In this document: positions 1-12,975 of the stretch, piece after piece
Layout of the letters: the number at the start of each line of letters is the position of its first letter
How positions within the stretch are numbered: position 1 is the first letter of the stretch
NCBI GenBank assembly: GCA_038025085.1
Contig: CM076153.1
Location: 1-64,000 of the forward strand
Source: Tetragonia tetragonoides
Taxonomy: Eukaryota > Streptophyta > Magnoliopsida > Caryophyllales > Aizoaceae
Reading direction: 5' to 3'
Length of the DNA: 64,000 nucleotides
Position numbers and translations under genes: made by a program
The notes under the pieces: model-generated
The model's input: only the letters and a program-made list of their open reading frames with translations
Database searches by the model: none
Told to the model about the DNA's origin: nothing

Positions 1-2946
1 TAAACCCTAAACCCTAAACCCTAAACCCTAAACCCTAAACCCTAAACCCTAAAACCCTAAACCCTAAACCCTAAACCCTAAACCCTAAACCCTAAACCCT
101 AAACCCTAAACCCTAAACCCTAAACCCTAAACCCTAAACCCTAAACCCTAAACCCTAAACCCTAAACCCTAAACCCTAAACCCTAAACCCTAAACCCTAA
201 ACCCTAAACCCTAAACCCTAAACCCTAAACCCTAAACCCTAAACCCTAAACCCTAAACCCCTAAACCCTAAACCCTAAACCCTAAACCCTAAACCCTAAA
301 CCCTAAACCCTAAACCCTAAACCCTAAACCCTAAACCCTAAACCCTAAACCCTAAACCCTAAACCCTAAACCCTAAACCCTAAACCCTAAACCCTAAACC
401 CTAAACCCTAAACCCTAAACCCTAAACCCTAAACCCTAAACCCTAAACCCTAAACCCTAAACCCTAAACCCTAAACCCTAAACCCTAAACCCTAAACCCT
501 AAACCCTAAACCCTAAACCCTAAACCCTAAACCCTAAACCCTAAACCCTAAACCCTAAACCCTAAACCCTAAACCCTAAACCCTAAACCCTAAACCCTAA
601 ACCCTAAACCCTAAACCCTAAACCCTAAACCCTAAACCCTAAACCCTAAACCCTAAACCCTAAACCCTAAACCCTAAACCCTAAACCCTAAACCCTAAAC
701 CCTAAACCCTAAACCCTAAACCCTAAACCCTAAACCCTAAACCCTAAACCCTAAACCCTAAACCCTAAACCCTAAACCCTAAACCCTAAACCCTAAACCC
801 TAAACCCTAAACCCTAAACCCTAAACCCTAAACCCTAAACCCTAAACCCTAAACCCTAAACCCTAAACCCTAAACCCTAAACCCTAAACCCTAAACCCTA
901 AACCCTAAACCCTAAACCCTAAACCCTAAACCCTAAACCCTAAACCCTAAACCCTAAACCCTAAACCCTAAACCCTAAACCCTAAACCCTAAACCCTAAA
1001 CCCTAAACCCTAAACCCTAAACCCTAAACCCTAAACCCTAAACCCTAAACCCTAAACCCTAAACCCTAAACCCTAAACCCTAAACCCTAAACCCTAAACC
1101 CTAAACCCTAAACCCTAAACCCTAAACCCTAAACCCTAAACCCTAAACCCTAAACCCTAAACCCTAAACCCTAAACCCTAAACCCTAAACCCTAAACCCT
1201 AAACCCTAAACCCTAAACCCTAAACCCTAAACCCTAAACCCTAAACCCTAAACCCTAAACCCTAAACCCTAAACCCTAAACCCTAAACCCTAAACCCTAA
1301 ACCCTAAACCCTAAACCCTAAACCCTAAACCCTAAACCCTAAACCCTAAACCCTAAACCCTAAACCCTAAACCCTAAACCCTAAACCCTAAACCCTAAAC
1401 CCTAAACCCTAAACCCTAAACCCTAAACCCTAAACCCTAAACCCTAAACCCTAAACCCTAAACCCTAAACCCTAAACCCTAAACCCTAAACCCTAAACCC
1501 TAAACCCTAAACCCTAAACCCTAAACCCTAAACCCTAAACCCTAAACCCTAAACCCTAAACCCTAAACCCTAAACCCTAAACCCTAAACCCTAAACCCTA
1601 AACCCTAAACCCTAAACCCTAAACCCTAAACCCTAAACCCTAAACCCTAAACCCTAAACCCTAAACCCTAAACCCTAAACCCTAAACCCTAAACCCTAAA
1701 CCCTAAACCCTAAACCCTAAACCCTAAACCCTAAACCCTAAACCCTAAACCCTAAACCCTAAACCCTAAACCCTAAACCCTAAACCCTAAACCCTAAACC
1801 CTAAACCCTAAACCCTAAACCCTAAACCCTAAACCCTAAACCCTAAACCCTAAACCCTAAACCCTAAACCCTAAACCCTAAACCCTAAACCCTAAACCCT
1901 AAACCCTAAACCCTAAACCCTAAACCCTAAACCCTAAACCCTAAACCCTAAACCCTAAACCCTAAACCCTAAACCCTAAACCCTAAACCCTAAACCCTAA
2001 ACCCTAAACCCTAAACCCTAAACCCTAAACCCTAAACCCTAAACCCTAAACCCTAAACCCTAAACCCTAAACCCTAAACCCTAAACCCTAAACCCTAAAC
2101 CCTAAACCCTAAACCCTAAACCCTAAACCCTAAACCCTAAACCCTAAACCCTAAACCCTAAACCCTAAACCCTAAACCCTAAACCCTAAACCCTAAACCC
2201 TAAACCCTAAACCCTAAACCCTAAACCCTAAACCCTAAACCCTAAACCCTAAACCCTAAACCCTAAACCCTAAACCCTAAACCCTAAACCCTAAACCCTA
2301 AACCCTAAACCCTAAACCCTAAACCCTAAACCCTAAACCCTAAACCCTAAACCCTAAACCCTAAACCCTAAACCCTAAACCCTAAACCCTAAACCCTAAA
2401 CCCTAAACCCTAAACCCTAAACCCTAAACCCTAAACCCTAAACCCTAAACCCTAAACCCTAAACCCTAAACCCTAAACCCTAAACCCTAAACCCTGAACC
2501 CTAAACCCTGAACCCTAAACCCTAAACCCTAAACCCTAAACCCTAAACCCTAAACCCTAAACCCTAAACCCTAAACCCTAAACCCTAAACCCTAAACCCT
2601 AAACCCTAAACCCTAAACCCTAAACCCTAAACCCTAAACCCTAAACCCTAAACCCTAAACCCTAAACCCTAAACCCTAAACCCTAAACCCTAAACCCTAA
2701 ACCCTAAACCCTAAACCCTAAACCCTAAACCCTAAACCCTAAACCCTAAACCCTAAACCCTAAACCCTAAACCCTAAACCCTAAACCCTAAACCCTAAAC
2801 CCTAAACCCTAAACCCTAAACCCTAAACCCTAAACCCTAAACCCTAAACCCTAAACCCTAAACCCTAAACCCTAAAACCCTAAACCCTAAAACCCTAAAC
2901 CCTAAACCCTAAACCCTAAAACCCTAAACCCTAAACCCTAAACCCC
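1..2946. repeat. Telomere, (CCCTAAA)n
   Basis: About 420 head-to-tail copies of the plant telomere heptamer, C-rich strand on +, so the chromosome end is at the left edge. The tract is almost perfect. Visible variants are an extra A near 51, an extra C near 260, two CCCTGAA units (G at 2496 and 2510), and several CCCTAAAA units between about 2870 and 2920. Variants therefore cluster at the proximal edge, as expected where telomerase no longer renews the sequence. The array runs into CCCTATA/CCCTCTA-like degenerate units at 2941-2966. Confidence 0.99.
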
Positions 2947-2966
2947 TATACCCTCTACCCAATACC

Positions 2967-4588
2967 TGGACCTGGCAAATGGGTCATTTGGATCGGGTTT
3001 AGGTCAGATCATTTCGATTTGGTCTGATTCGTGTTATCCCTATTTTCAATTCGGGTGGGATCAGGTATATTTAGGCTCGGGTTGATTCGGTGCTTGTTGT
3101 ATTCGGGTCGATTGCGGGTCGGGTCGGGTCAATTCGGTTCAGGTCATATCGGTTCGGGTTCAATTGGGTTATCACGCACTGTACTCGGCTCGGTGTCGAA
3201 TCTGTTCGCCTCGGGTAGATTTGGATTCGAGTCATTTGGGGTTCCGGTCAGGTCATTTCGGTTAAGTCTGATTTGGGTTATCTCTATTTTCGGTTCGGAA
3301 CAGATCGGGTATATTTAGACCTGGCGAACGGGTCATTTGAGTCGGGCTCGGATCGGGTCATTTCGGTTCGGTTTGATTCGGGTTATCTCTATTTTCGGTT
3401 CGGGTCGGGTCGGGTATTTTTGGGCTCGGGTTCATTCGGTTCATGTTATTTTCGGTTCGGCTGCGGGTCGGGTGGGTCAATCCGGTTCGAGCCATGTCGG
3501 CTCGGGTTGAATTGGGTTACCACGCGATGTACTCGGTTCGGGTTCGGGTCGATTTAGTCCGGGTATATTTGGGTTTGGTACAATTCGGATCATGTTGTTT
3601 AGGGTCATATGTGGGTCGGACAGATTTCGGTCAAAATTATTTTCAAGTTCGGTTTTAGTATAGTTTTCCTTTATTGCATTACTACATTTTGAGTTCGGCC
3701 ACCAGTCAAGTCAATATCAAAATGATTGCACGTCGTTTCTGTCAATATCTAATCACATTGTTGTGAGTCAGATATTTTAATAGGTGAGTGTAATCACAAT
3801 ATTTTAAAAGATTTTAAGTTTACTATCTTTAAAACACTAACAAATTAATTAATAAAATAAATAAATAATAATAAATAAGTAAATAAAAATAAATTAATTA
3901 AAAAATAATATATTATCAGTTTCGGTTCGAGTTCGGGTTGGTTTGGGTTATATATTTTGGGTGTGTTCGGTTCCGGTGCCTTCCGGTTATTCGGATTGGG
4001 TCGGTTTTGGTTTGGATCTGATTTGGGTACGGGTCATATCGGGTCTGCTAATTTCGGGCCGGTTTGGTTTGGATCGGGTTGTTTCGGATTTTTGGTTCAA
4101 TTTCGGGTCTTGCTATTCGGGTTGAATCGGGTCACGGGTCGGGTTATTCGGATCCGGTTATCGGGTCCGGGTCAGTATTGCCAGGTCTAGGTATATTTGG
4201 GCTCGGGTTTATTTGGTTCATGTTGTTTTCGGGTCGATTGCGGGTCAGGTCGGGTCGGGTCAATCTGGTTCAAGCCATAACGGTTGGGGTTGAATTGAGT
4301 TATTGGGTCAGGTTTAGGTCCGGTCATTTCGGTTCGGTCTGATTCGGTTATCTCTATTTTCGTTTCGATTCGGGTCTAATCAGGTATATTCGGGCTCGGG
4401 TTGTTTCGGTTTGGATCAGATTCAGGTACGGGTCATTTTGGATATGCAAATTTCGGATCAGTTCGGTCTGGATCGGGTTATTTCGAATTTTCGGTTCAAT
4501 TTCGGGTCTTACTATTCGGGTTGAATTGTGTTACGGTACGCGTTATTCAGATCCGGTTATCGGGTCCAGGTCAATATTGCTAGGTCTA
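2967..4588. mobile_element. Outer hAT-type non-autonomous element inserted in telomeric DNA
   Basis: Left end reads TGGACCTGGCAAATGGGTC (2967 on). The right end, read on the minus strand, is TAGACCTAGCAATATTGACC (ending 4588). The flanks are CCAATACC (2959-2966) and CCTATACC (4589-4596), an 8-bp duplication with one mismatch, the length typical of hAT transposons. The body is rich in GGTTCGGGTCGGGTC-like motifs, common inside plant hAT MITEs. Removing the nested element (3316-4189 plus one target copy) leaves about 740 bp. No transposase is visible; short open frames here are low-complexity artefacts. Confidence 0.75.
3316..4189. mobile_element. Inner hAT-type non-autonomous element, nested
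   Basis: Begins TAGACCTGGCGAACGGGTC at 3316 and ends with the inverted complement, GCCAGGTCTA at 4180-4189. It is flanked by an exact 8-bp duplication GGTATATT (3308-3315 and 4190-4197), which fixes both ends. Length is 874 bp. The ends match those of the surrounding element, so a family member has inserted into another. The middle (about 3640-3920) is strongly AT-rich, and the rest is the same GGGTC-rich sequence. No coding capacity is seen. Confidence 0.85.
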
Positions 4589-4624
4589 CCTATACCCTAT
4601 ACCTTATACCCTAAGCCCTAAAAC
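4589..4624. repeat. Degenerate telomere-like remnant between hAT element and satellite
   Basis: Reads as CCTATACCCTATACC, TTATACCCTAAGCC, then CTAAAA before the first satellite monomer. Similar CCCTATACCCTCTACC units occur on the other side of the hAT element at 2941-2966. The transposon therefore split one stretch of degenerate telomeric repeat, and the original telomere/satellite junction lies here. Confidence 0.7.
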
Positions 4625-7164
4625 TGATTGGCCTAAAATTTTACAGTGTCATATAACTCCACAAAATAAGTAACTTTCTTTCGATAAGCAACTTTAATTC
4701 TTGTGGTACCCAATGAATACTTACAGATAAGGGGTTGACGCGTCTCGAATTACAGCTCGCGAGAGAAGGCGCCCTAATCATGGATTTTAGTTTTCCATGT
4801 GATTGGCCAATAATTTTGTAGGGTCATATAACTCGAAAAAATAAGCAACTTTAATTGTTCTGGTACCCTATGAATCCCTACAGATAAGGAGTTGTCGCAT
4901 CTCGGATTATGTCTAGCGAGAGAATGCTCCCTATTTATAGATTTTAGTTTTTCATCCGATTTCCTAAAATTTTGCAGGGTCATATAACTCGACAAAATAA
5001 GCAACTTTAACTCTTATTGTACCCTTTGAACCCCTACGAGTAAGGAGGTACCACGTCTCAGATTACAGCGAGTGGAGAAGGGGCCCTAATCATTGATTTG
5101 AGTTTATCATCCGATTGGCCTAAAATTTTGCAGAGTCATATGACTCGACAAAATAAGCAACTTTAATTCTTGTGGTACCCTATGAAACCATACGAGTAAA
5201 GACTTGCCGAGTCTCGGATTACAACTCACGAGAGAAGGCGCTCTATTCATCGACTTTAGTTTTTCATCCGACTCGCCTAAAATTTTGCAGGGTCATATAA
5301 ATCGACAAAATAAGCAACTTTAATTCTTGTGGTACCCAATGAATCCTTACAGATAAGGAGTTGCCGAATCTCGGATTACAGCTCGCGAGATAAGGCGCCC
5401 TTTTCATGGATTTTAAATTTTCATCCGATTGGCCTAAAATATTGCACGGTCATACAAATCGACAAAATAAGCAACTTTAATTGTTTTGGTACCCTATGAA
5501 TCCTTACAGATAAGGAGTTGTCGCGTCTTGGATTGCAGCTCGCGAGAGAACGCGCCCTATTAATGGATTTCAGTTTTTCATCTGATTGGCCTAAAATTTT
5601 GCATGGTTATACAAATCGAAAAAATAAGCAACTTTAATTCTTGTGATACCCTATGAATTCTTACAGATAAGGAGTTTTCGAGTCTTGGATTACAGCTCGC
5701 GAAAGAAGGCACCCTAATCCTGGATTTTGGTATTATTCCAATTGGCCTAAAAATGTGCAGGGTCATATAAATCGACAAAATAAGCAACTTTAATTCTTTT
5801 GGTACCCTACGAATCCCAACGAGTAAGGAGTTGCCGCGTCTCGGATTATAGCTCGCGAGAGAAGGTGTCCTATTCATGGATTTTAGTTTTTCATCCGATT
5901 GGCCTAAAATTTTGCAGGGTCATATAAATTGACAAAATCAGCAACTTTAAATCTTTTGGTACCCTATGAATCCTTACAGATAAGGAGTTGCCGAGTCTTT
6001 GATTACAGCTCGCGAGAGAAGGCGCCCGATTCATGGATTTTAGTTTTTCATCCGATTGGCCTAAAATTTTGCAGGGTCATATAAATCGACAAAATAAGCA
6101 ACTTTATTCTTGTGGTACCCTATGAATCCCAACAAGTAAGGAGTTGCCGCGTCTCGGATTACAGCTCGCGAGAGAAGGCGCATTATTCATGGATTTCTGT
6201 TTTCATCCGATTGGCCTAAAATTTTGTTGGGTCATATAAATCGACAAAATAAATAACATTAATTTTTTGTGCTACCCTATGAATCCCAATGAGTAAGGAG
6301 TTCCCGCGTCTCGGATTATAGCTCGCGAGAGAAGGCGCCCTTTTCATTGATTTTAGTTTTTCATCCGATTGGCCTAAAATTTTGCAGGGTCATATAAATC
6401 GATAAAATAAGCAACTTTAATTCTTGTGGTACTCTATGAATCCCAATGAGTAAGGAGTTTCAGCGTCTAGGATTACAGCCCGCGAGAGAAGGCGCCCTAT
6501 TCATGGATTTTAGTTTTTCATCCGATTAGCCTAAAATTTTGCAGGGTCATAGAAATCGACAAAATAAGCAACTTTAATTCTTGTGGTACCCTATGAATCC
6601 TTACAGATAAAGAGTTGCCGAGTCTCGGATTACAGCTCGCGAGAGAAGGCGCCCTATTCATGGATTTTAATATTTCATCCAATTGGCCTAAAATTTTGCA
6701 GGGTCATATAACTCGACAAAATAAGCATCTTTATACCTTGTGGCAACCTATGAATCCTTACGAGTAAGGAGTTGTCGCGTCTCAGATTACATCTCCCGAG
6801 AGAATGCGCCCTATTCATGGATTTTAGTTTTTTATCCGATTGGCCTAAAATTTTGCAGGGTCATATAAATCGACAAAATAAGAAACTTTAATTCTTGTGG
6901 TACCCTATCAATCCCAACGAGTAAGGAGTTGCCGACTCTCGGACTACAGCTCGCGAGAGAAGGCGCCATATTCATGGATTTTAGTTTTTCATCCGATTGG
7001 CGTAAAATTTTTCAGGGTCATATAAATCGATAAAATAAGCAACTTTAATTCTTGTGGTACCCTATGAATCCCAACAAGTAAGGAGTTGCTGCGTCTCGGA
7101 TTACAGCTCGCGAGAGAAGGCGCCCTATTCATGGATTTTAATTATTCATCCGATTGGCCTAAAA

Positions 7165-9840
7165 ATTTGCAGGGTCTTATAAATCAACAAAATAAGGAAC
7201 TTTAATTCTTGTGGTACCTTATGAATCCCAACGAGTAAGGAGGTGTCGCGTCACGGATTACAGCTCGCGAGACAAGGCGCCCTATTCATGAATTTTAGTT
7301 TTTCATCAGATTGGCCTAATATTTTGCAGCATCATATAAATCGACAAAATAAGCAACTTTAACTCTTGTGGTACCCTATTAATCCTTACAGATAAAGAGT
7401 TGTCGAGTCTCGGGTTATAGCACGCGAGAGATGGCGCCTGCCCTATTCATGGATTTTAGTTTTTCATCCGATTGGCCTAAAATTTTGCAGGGTCATATAA
7501 TTCGACAAAATAGGCAACTTTAATTCTTGTGGTACCCTACGTATCCCAACGAGTAAGGAGTTGCCGAGTCTCGGATTACAGATCGCGAGAGAGGGCGCCC
7601 AATTCATGGATTTTAGTTTTTCATCCGATTGGCATAAAATTTTGCAGGGTCATATAAATCGACAAAGTAAGAAACTTTAATTCTTGTGGCACCCTATTAA
7701 TCCCAACGACTAAGTAGTTGCCGGGTCTCGGATTACAGCTCGCGAGATAAGGCGCCCTATTCATGGATTTTAGTTTTTCATCCGATTGGCCTAAAATTTT
7801 GCAGGGTCTGATAAATCGACAAAATAAGCAACTTTAATTGTTTTGGTACCCTATGAATCCTTACAGATCAGGAGTTGCCGAGTCTTGGGTTACAACTCGC
7901 GAGAGAATGCGCTATATTCATGGATTTTAGTTTTTCATCCGATTGGTTTAAAACTTTGCAGGGTCATATAAATCGACAAAATACGCAACATTAATTCTTG
8001 TTGTACCCTATGAATCCAACCTATTAAGGAGTTGCCGCGTCTCGGATTACAGCTCACGAGAGAAGGCGCCCTTTTCATGGATTTTAGTTTTTCATCCGAT
8101 TGGCCTAACACTTTGAAGGGTCATATAAATCGAAAAAATAAGCAACTTTAATTCTTGTTGTACCCTAAGAATCCCAATGAGTAAGGAGTTGCCGGGTCTC
8201 GGATTACAGCTCGCGAGATAAGGCGCCCTAGTCATGGATTTTAATTTTTCATCCGATTAGCCTAAAATTTTGCAGGGTCATATAAATCGACAAAATAAGC
8301 AGCTTTAATTCTTTTGGTACCCTATGAATCCTTACAGATAAGGAGTTGCCGAGTCTCGGATTACAACTCGCGAGAGAATGCGCGCTATTCATGGATTTTA
8401 GTTTTTCATCCGATTGGCTTAAAATTTTGGAAGGTGTTATAAATCGACAAAATAAGCAACATAAATTCTTGTGGTACCCTATGAATCCCAACGAGTAAGG
8501 AGTTGTCGCGTCTCGGATTACAGCTCGCGAGACAAGGCGCCCTATTCATAAATTTTAGTTTTTCATCCGATTGGTCTAAACTTTCGCAGGGTCATATAAA
8601 TTGACAAAATAAGCAACTTTAATTCTTGGGGTAACCTATGAATCCTAACGACTAAGGAGTTGCCGGGTTTCGGACTACATCTCGCGAGAGAAGGAGCCCT
8701 TTCCATGCATTTTTTTTTTTCATCCTATTAGCCTAAAATTTTGCAGGGTCATATAAATCGACAAAATAAGCAACTTTAATTCTTGTAGTACCCTATGAAT
8801 CATTACAGATAAGGAGTTGCTGAGTCTCGGATTATAGCTCGCGAGAGGAAGCGCCCTTTTAATGGATTTTAATTTTTCATTCGATTGGCCTAAAATTTGC
8901 AGGGTCATATAAATCGACAAAATAAGAAACTTTAATTTTTGTGGTACCCTATGATTCCTTACAGATAAGGAGTTGCCGCGTCTCGGATTACATCTCGCGA
9001 GAGAAGGGGCCCTATTCATGGATTTTAGTTTTTCATCTGATTGGCCTAATATTTTGATTGGTCATATAAATTGACAAAATACACACCTTTAATTCTTGTG
9101 GTACCCTATGAATCCCAATGAGTAAGGAGTTGTCGCGTCTCGAATTACAACTCGCAAGACAAGGCGCCCTATTCATAAATTTTAGTTTTTCATCCAATTG
9201 GTCTAAACTTTTGCAGGGTCATATAAATCGACAAAATAAGCAACTTTAATTCTTGTGGTAACCTATGAATCCTAACGACTAAGGAGTTGCCGGGTCTCGG
9301 ACCACATCTCGCGAGAGAAGGCGCCCTTTTCATGGATTTTTTTTTTCATCCGATTAGCCTAAAATTTTGCAGGGTCATATAAATCGACAAAATAAGCAAC
9401 TTTAATTGTTGTAGTACCCTATGAATCCTTACAGATAAGGAGTTGATGAGTCTCGGATTACAGTTCGCGAGAGGAAGCGCCCTTTTAATGCATTTTAGTT
9501 TTTTATTCGATTGGCCTAAAATTTGCAGGGTCATATAAATCGACAACATAAGCAACTTTAATTGTTATGGTACCCTATGATTCCTTACAGATAAGGAGTT
9601 GTTGCGTCTCGGATTACATCTCGCGAGAGAAGGCGCCCTATTCATGGATTTTAGTTTTTCATCTGATTGGCCTAATATTTTGCTTGGTCATATAAACCGA
9701 CAAAATAAGCAACTTTAAGTCTTGTGGTACCCTATGAATACTTAAAGATAAGAATTGCCGAGTCTCAGATTACAGCTCGCGAGAGAAGGCGCCCTATTCA
9801 TGGATTTTAGTTTTTCATCCGATTCGCCTAAAATTTTGCA
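7165..9840. repeat. Satellite higher-order block, copy A
   Basis: A run of about 17 monomers sharing rare variants with copies B (offset 3135-3136) and C (offset about 8695-8855). Examples are the GGGTCTTATAAATCAAC monomer (7171), GTTTAAAACTTTGCAGGG, TTGGAAGGTGTTATAAATC and TCCATGCATTTTTTTTT. Homology with copy C extends further left, to about 6640. Shared private variants over several kilobases indicate segmental duplication of the array rather than monomer-by-monomer spread. Confidence 0.85.
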
Positions 9841-10299
9841 GGGTCATATAAATCCACAAAATAAGCAACATTCATTGTTGTGGTCCCTATTACCGAACGA
9901 CTAAGGACTTGTCGGGTCTCGGATTACAGCTCGCGAGAGAAGGCGCCTTATTCATGGATTTTAGTTAATCATCCGATTGGCCTAAAATTTTGCATGGTCA
10001 TATAAATCCACAAAATAAGAAACTTTAGTTGTGGTACCCTATGAATCCCAACGAGTAAGGAGTTGTCGTGTCTCGGATTACCGCTCGCGAGAGAACGCGC
10101 TCTTTTCATGGATTTTAGTTTTTCATCCGATTGGCCTAAAATTTGGCAGGATCATATAAATAGACAAAATAAGCAACTTTAATTCTTGTGGTACCTTATG
10201 AATCCTTACAGATAAGGAGTTGCCGAGTCTCGGATTACAGCTCGCGAGATAGGGCGCCCTTATTCATGGATTTTAGTTTTTCATCCGATTGACCTAAAA

Positions 10300-12975
10300 T
10301 TTTGCAGGGTCTTATAAATCAACAAAATAAGGAACTTTAATTCTTGTGGTACCTTATGAATCCCAACGAGTAAGGAGGTGTCGCGTCACGGATTACAGCT
10401 CGCGAGACAAGGCGCCCTATTCATGAATTTTAGTTTTTCATCAGATTGGCCTAATATTTTGCAGCATCATATAAATCGACAAAATAAGCAACTTTAACTC
10501 TTGTGGTACCCTATTAATCCTTACAGATAAAGAGTTGTCGAGTCTCGGGTTATAGCACGCGAGAGATGGCGCCTGCCCTATTCATGGATTTTAGTTTTTT
10601 GATCCGATTGGCCTAAAATTTTGCAGGGTCATATAATTCGACAAAATAAGCAACTTTAATTCTTGTGGTACCCTATGTATCCCAACGAGTAAGGAGTTGC
10701 CGAGTCTCGGATTACAGATCGCGAGAGAGGGCGCCCTATTCATGGATTTTAGTTTTTCATCCGATTGACATAAAATTTTGCAGGGTCATATAAATCGACA
10801 AAGTAAGAAACTTTAATTCTTGTGGCACCCTATCAATCCCAACGACTAAGTAGTTGTCGGGTCTCGGATTACAGCTCGCGAGATAAGGCGCCCTATTCAT
10901 GGATTTTAGTTTTTCATCCGATTGGCCTAAAATTTTGCAGGGTCTGATAAATCGACAAAATAAGCAACTTTAATTGTTTTGGTACCCTATGAATCCTTAC
11001 AGATCAGGAGTTGCCGAGTCTTGGATTACAACTCGCGAGAGAATGCGCTATATTCATGGATTTTAGTTTTTCATCCGATTGGTTTAAAACTTTGCAGGGT
11101 CATATAAATCGACAAAATACGCAACATTAATTCTTGTTGTACCCTATGAATCCCAACTATTAAGGAGTTGCCGCGTCTCGGATTACAGCTCACGAGAGAA
11201 GGCGCCCTTTTCATGGATTTTAGTTTTTCATCCGATTGGCCTAACACTTTGAAGGGTCATATAAATCGAAAAAATAAGCAACTTTAATTCTTGTTGTACC
11301 CTAAGAATCCCAATGAGTAAGGAGTTGCCGGGTCTCGGATTACAGCTCGCGAGATAAGGCGCCCTAGTCATGGATTTTAGTTTTTCATCCGATTAGCCTA
11401 AAATTTTGCAGGGTCATATAAATCGACAAAATAAGCAGCTTTAATTCTTTTGGTACCCTATGAATCCTTACAGATAAGGAGTTGCCGAGTCTCGGATTAC
11501 AACTCGCGAGAGAATGCGCGCTATTCATGGATTTTAGTTTTTCATCCGATTGGCTTAAAATTTTGGAAGGTGTTATAAATCGACAAAATAAGCAACATAA
11601 ATTCTTGTGGTACCCTATGAATCCCAACGAGTAAGGAGTTGTCGCGTCTCGGATTACAGCTCGCGAGACAAGGCGCCCTATTCATAAATTTTAGTTTTTC
11701 ATCCGATTGGTCTAAACTTTCGCAGGGTCATATAAATTTACAAAATAAGCAACTTTAATTCTTGGGGTAACCTATGAATCCTAACGACTAAGGAGTTGCC
11801 GGGTCTCGGACTACATCTCGCGAGAGAAGGAGCCCTTTCCATGCATTTTTTTTTTTCATCCTATTAGCCTAAAATTTTGCAGGGTCATATAAATCGACAA
11901 AATAAGCAACTTTAATTCTTGTAGTACCCTATGAATCATTACAGATAAGGAGTTGCTGAGTCTCGGATTATAGCTCGCGAGAGGAAGCGCCCTTTTAATG
12001 GATTTTAATTTTTCATTCGATTGGCCTAAAATTTGCAGGGTCATATAAATCGACAAAATAAGAAACTTTAATTGTTGTGGTACCCTATGATTCCTTACAG
12101 ATAAGGAGTTGCCGCGTCTCGGATTACATCTCGCGAGAGAAGGCGCCCTATTCATGGATTTTAGTTTTTCATCTGATTGGCCTAATATTTTGATTGGTCA
12201 TATAAATTGACAAAATACGCACCTTTAATTCTTGTGGTACCCTATGAATCCCAATGAGTAAGGAGCTGTCGCGTCTCGAATTACAACTCGCGAGACAAGG
12301 CGCCCTATTCATAAATTTTAGTTTTTCATCCAATTGGTCTAAACTTTTGCAGGGTCATATAAATCGACAAAATAAGCAACTTTAATTCTTGTGGTAACCT
12401 ATGAATCCTAACGACTAAGGAGTTGCCGGGTCTCGGACTACATCTCGCGAGAGAAGGCGCCCTTTTCATGGATTTTTTTTTTCATCCGATTAGCCTAAAA
12501 TTTTGCAAAGTCATATAAATCGACAAAATAAGCAACTGTAATTGTTGTAGTACCCTATGAATCCTTACAGATAAGGAGTTGATGAATCTCGGATTACAGT
12601 TCGCGAGAGGAAGCGCCCTTTTAATGGATTTTAGTTTTTTATTCGATTGGCCTAAAATTTGCAGGGTCATATAAATCGACAAAATAAGCAACTTTAATTG
12701 TTATGGTACCCTATGATTCCTTACAGATAAGGAGTTGCTGCGTCTCGGATTACATCTCGCGAGAGAAGGCGCCCTATTCATGGATTTTAGTTTTTCATCT
12801 GATTGGCCTAATATTTTGCTTGGTCATATAAACCGACAAAATAAGCAACTTTAAGTCTTGTGGTACCCTATGAATACTTAAAGATAAGAATTGCCGAGTC
12901 TCAGATTACAGCTCGCGAGAGAAGGCGCCCTATTCATGGATTTTAGTTTTTCATCCGATTCGCCTAAAATTTTGC
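10300..12975. repeat. Satellite higher-order block, copy B
   Basis: Near-identical to copy A across its length, from AGGGTCTTAT (10306) to GATTCGCCTAAAATTTTGC (about 12975), where it ends in an aberrant short monomer that fuses CCGAGTCTCGG to GGTACC. The next stretch (13001-13120) instead matches 10182-10300 at an offset of 2819, so the right edge is a recombination junction. Confidence 0.85.

Noticed and set aside
3031..4583. Glycine/phenylalanine/serine-rich open frames on +
   Set aside because: Low-complexity GGGTCGGGTTCGG repeats inside hAT elements; composition explains them.
2945..4600. G-rich stretch considered as a G-quadruplex regulatory region or a telomerase-made variant array
   Set aside because: Terminal repeats and exact target duplications show that it is transposon sequence; GGGTC motifs are too irregular for a telomere variant.
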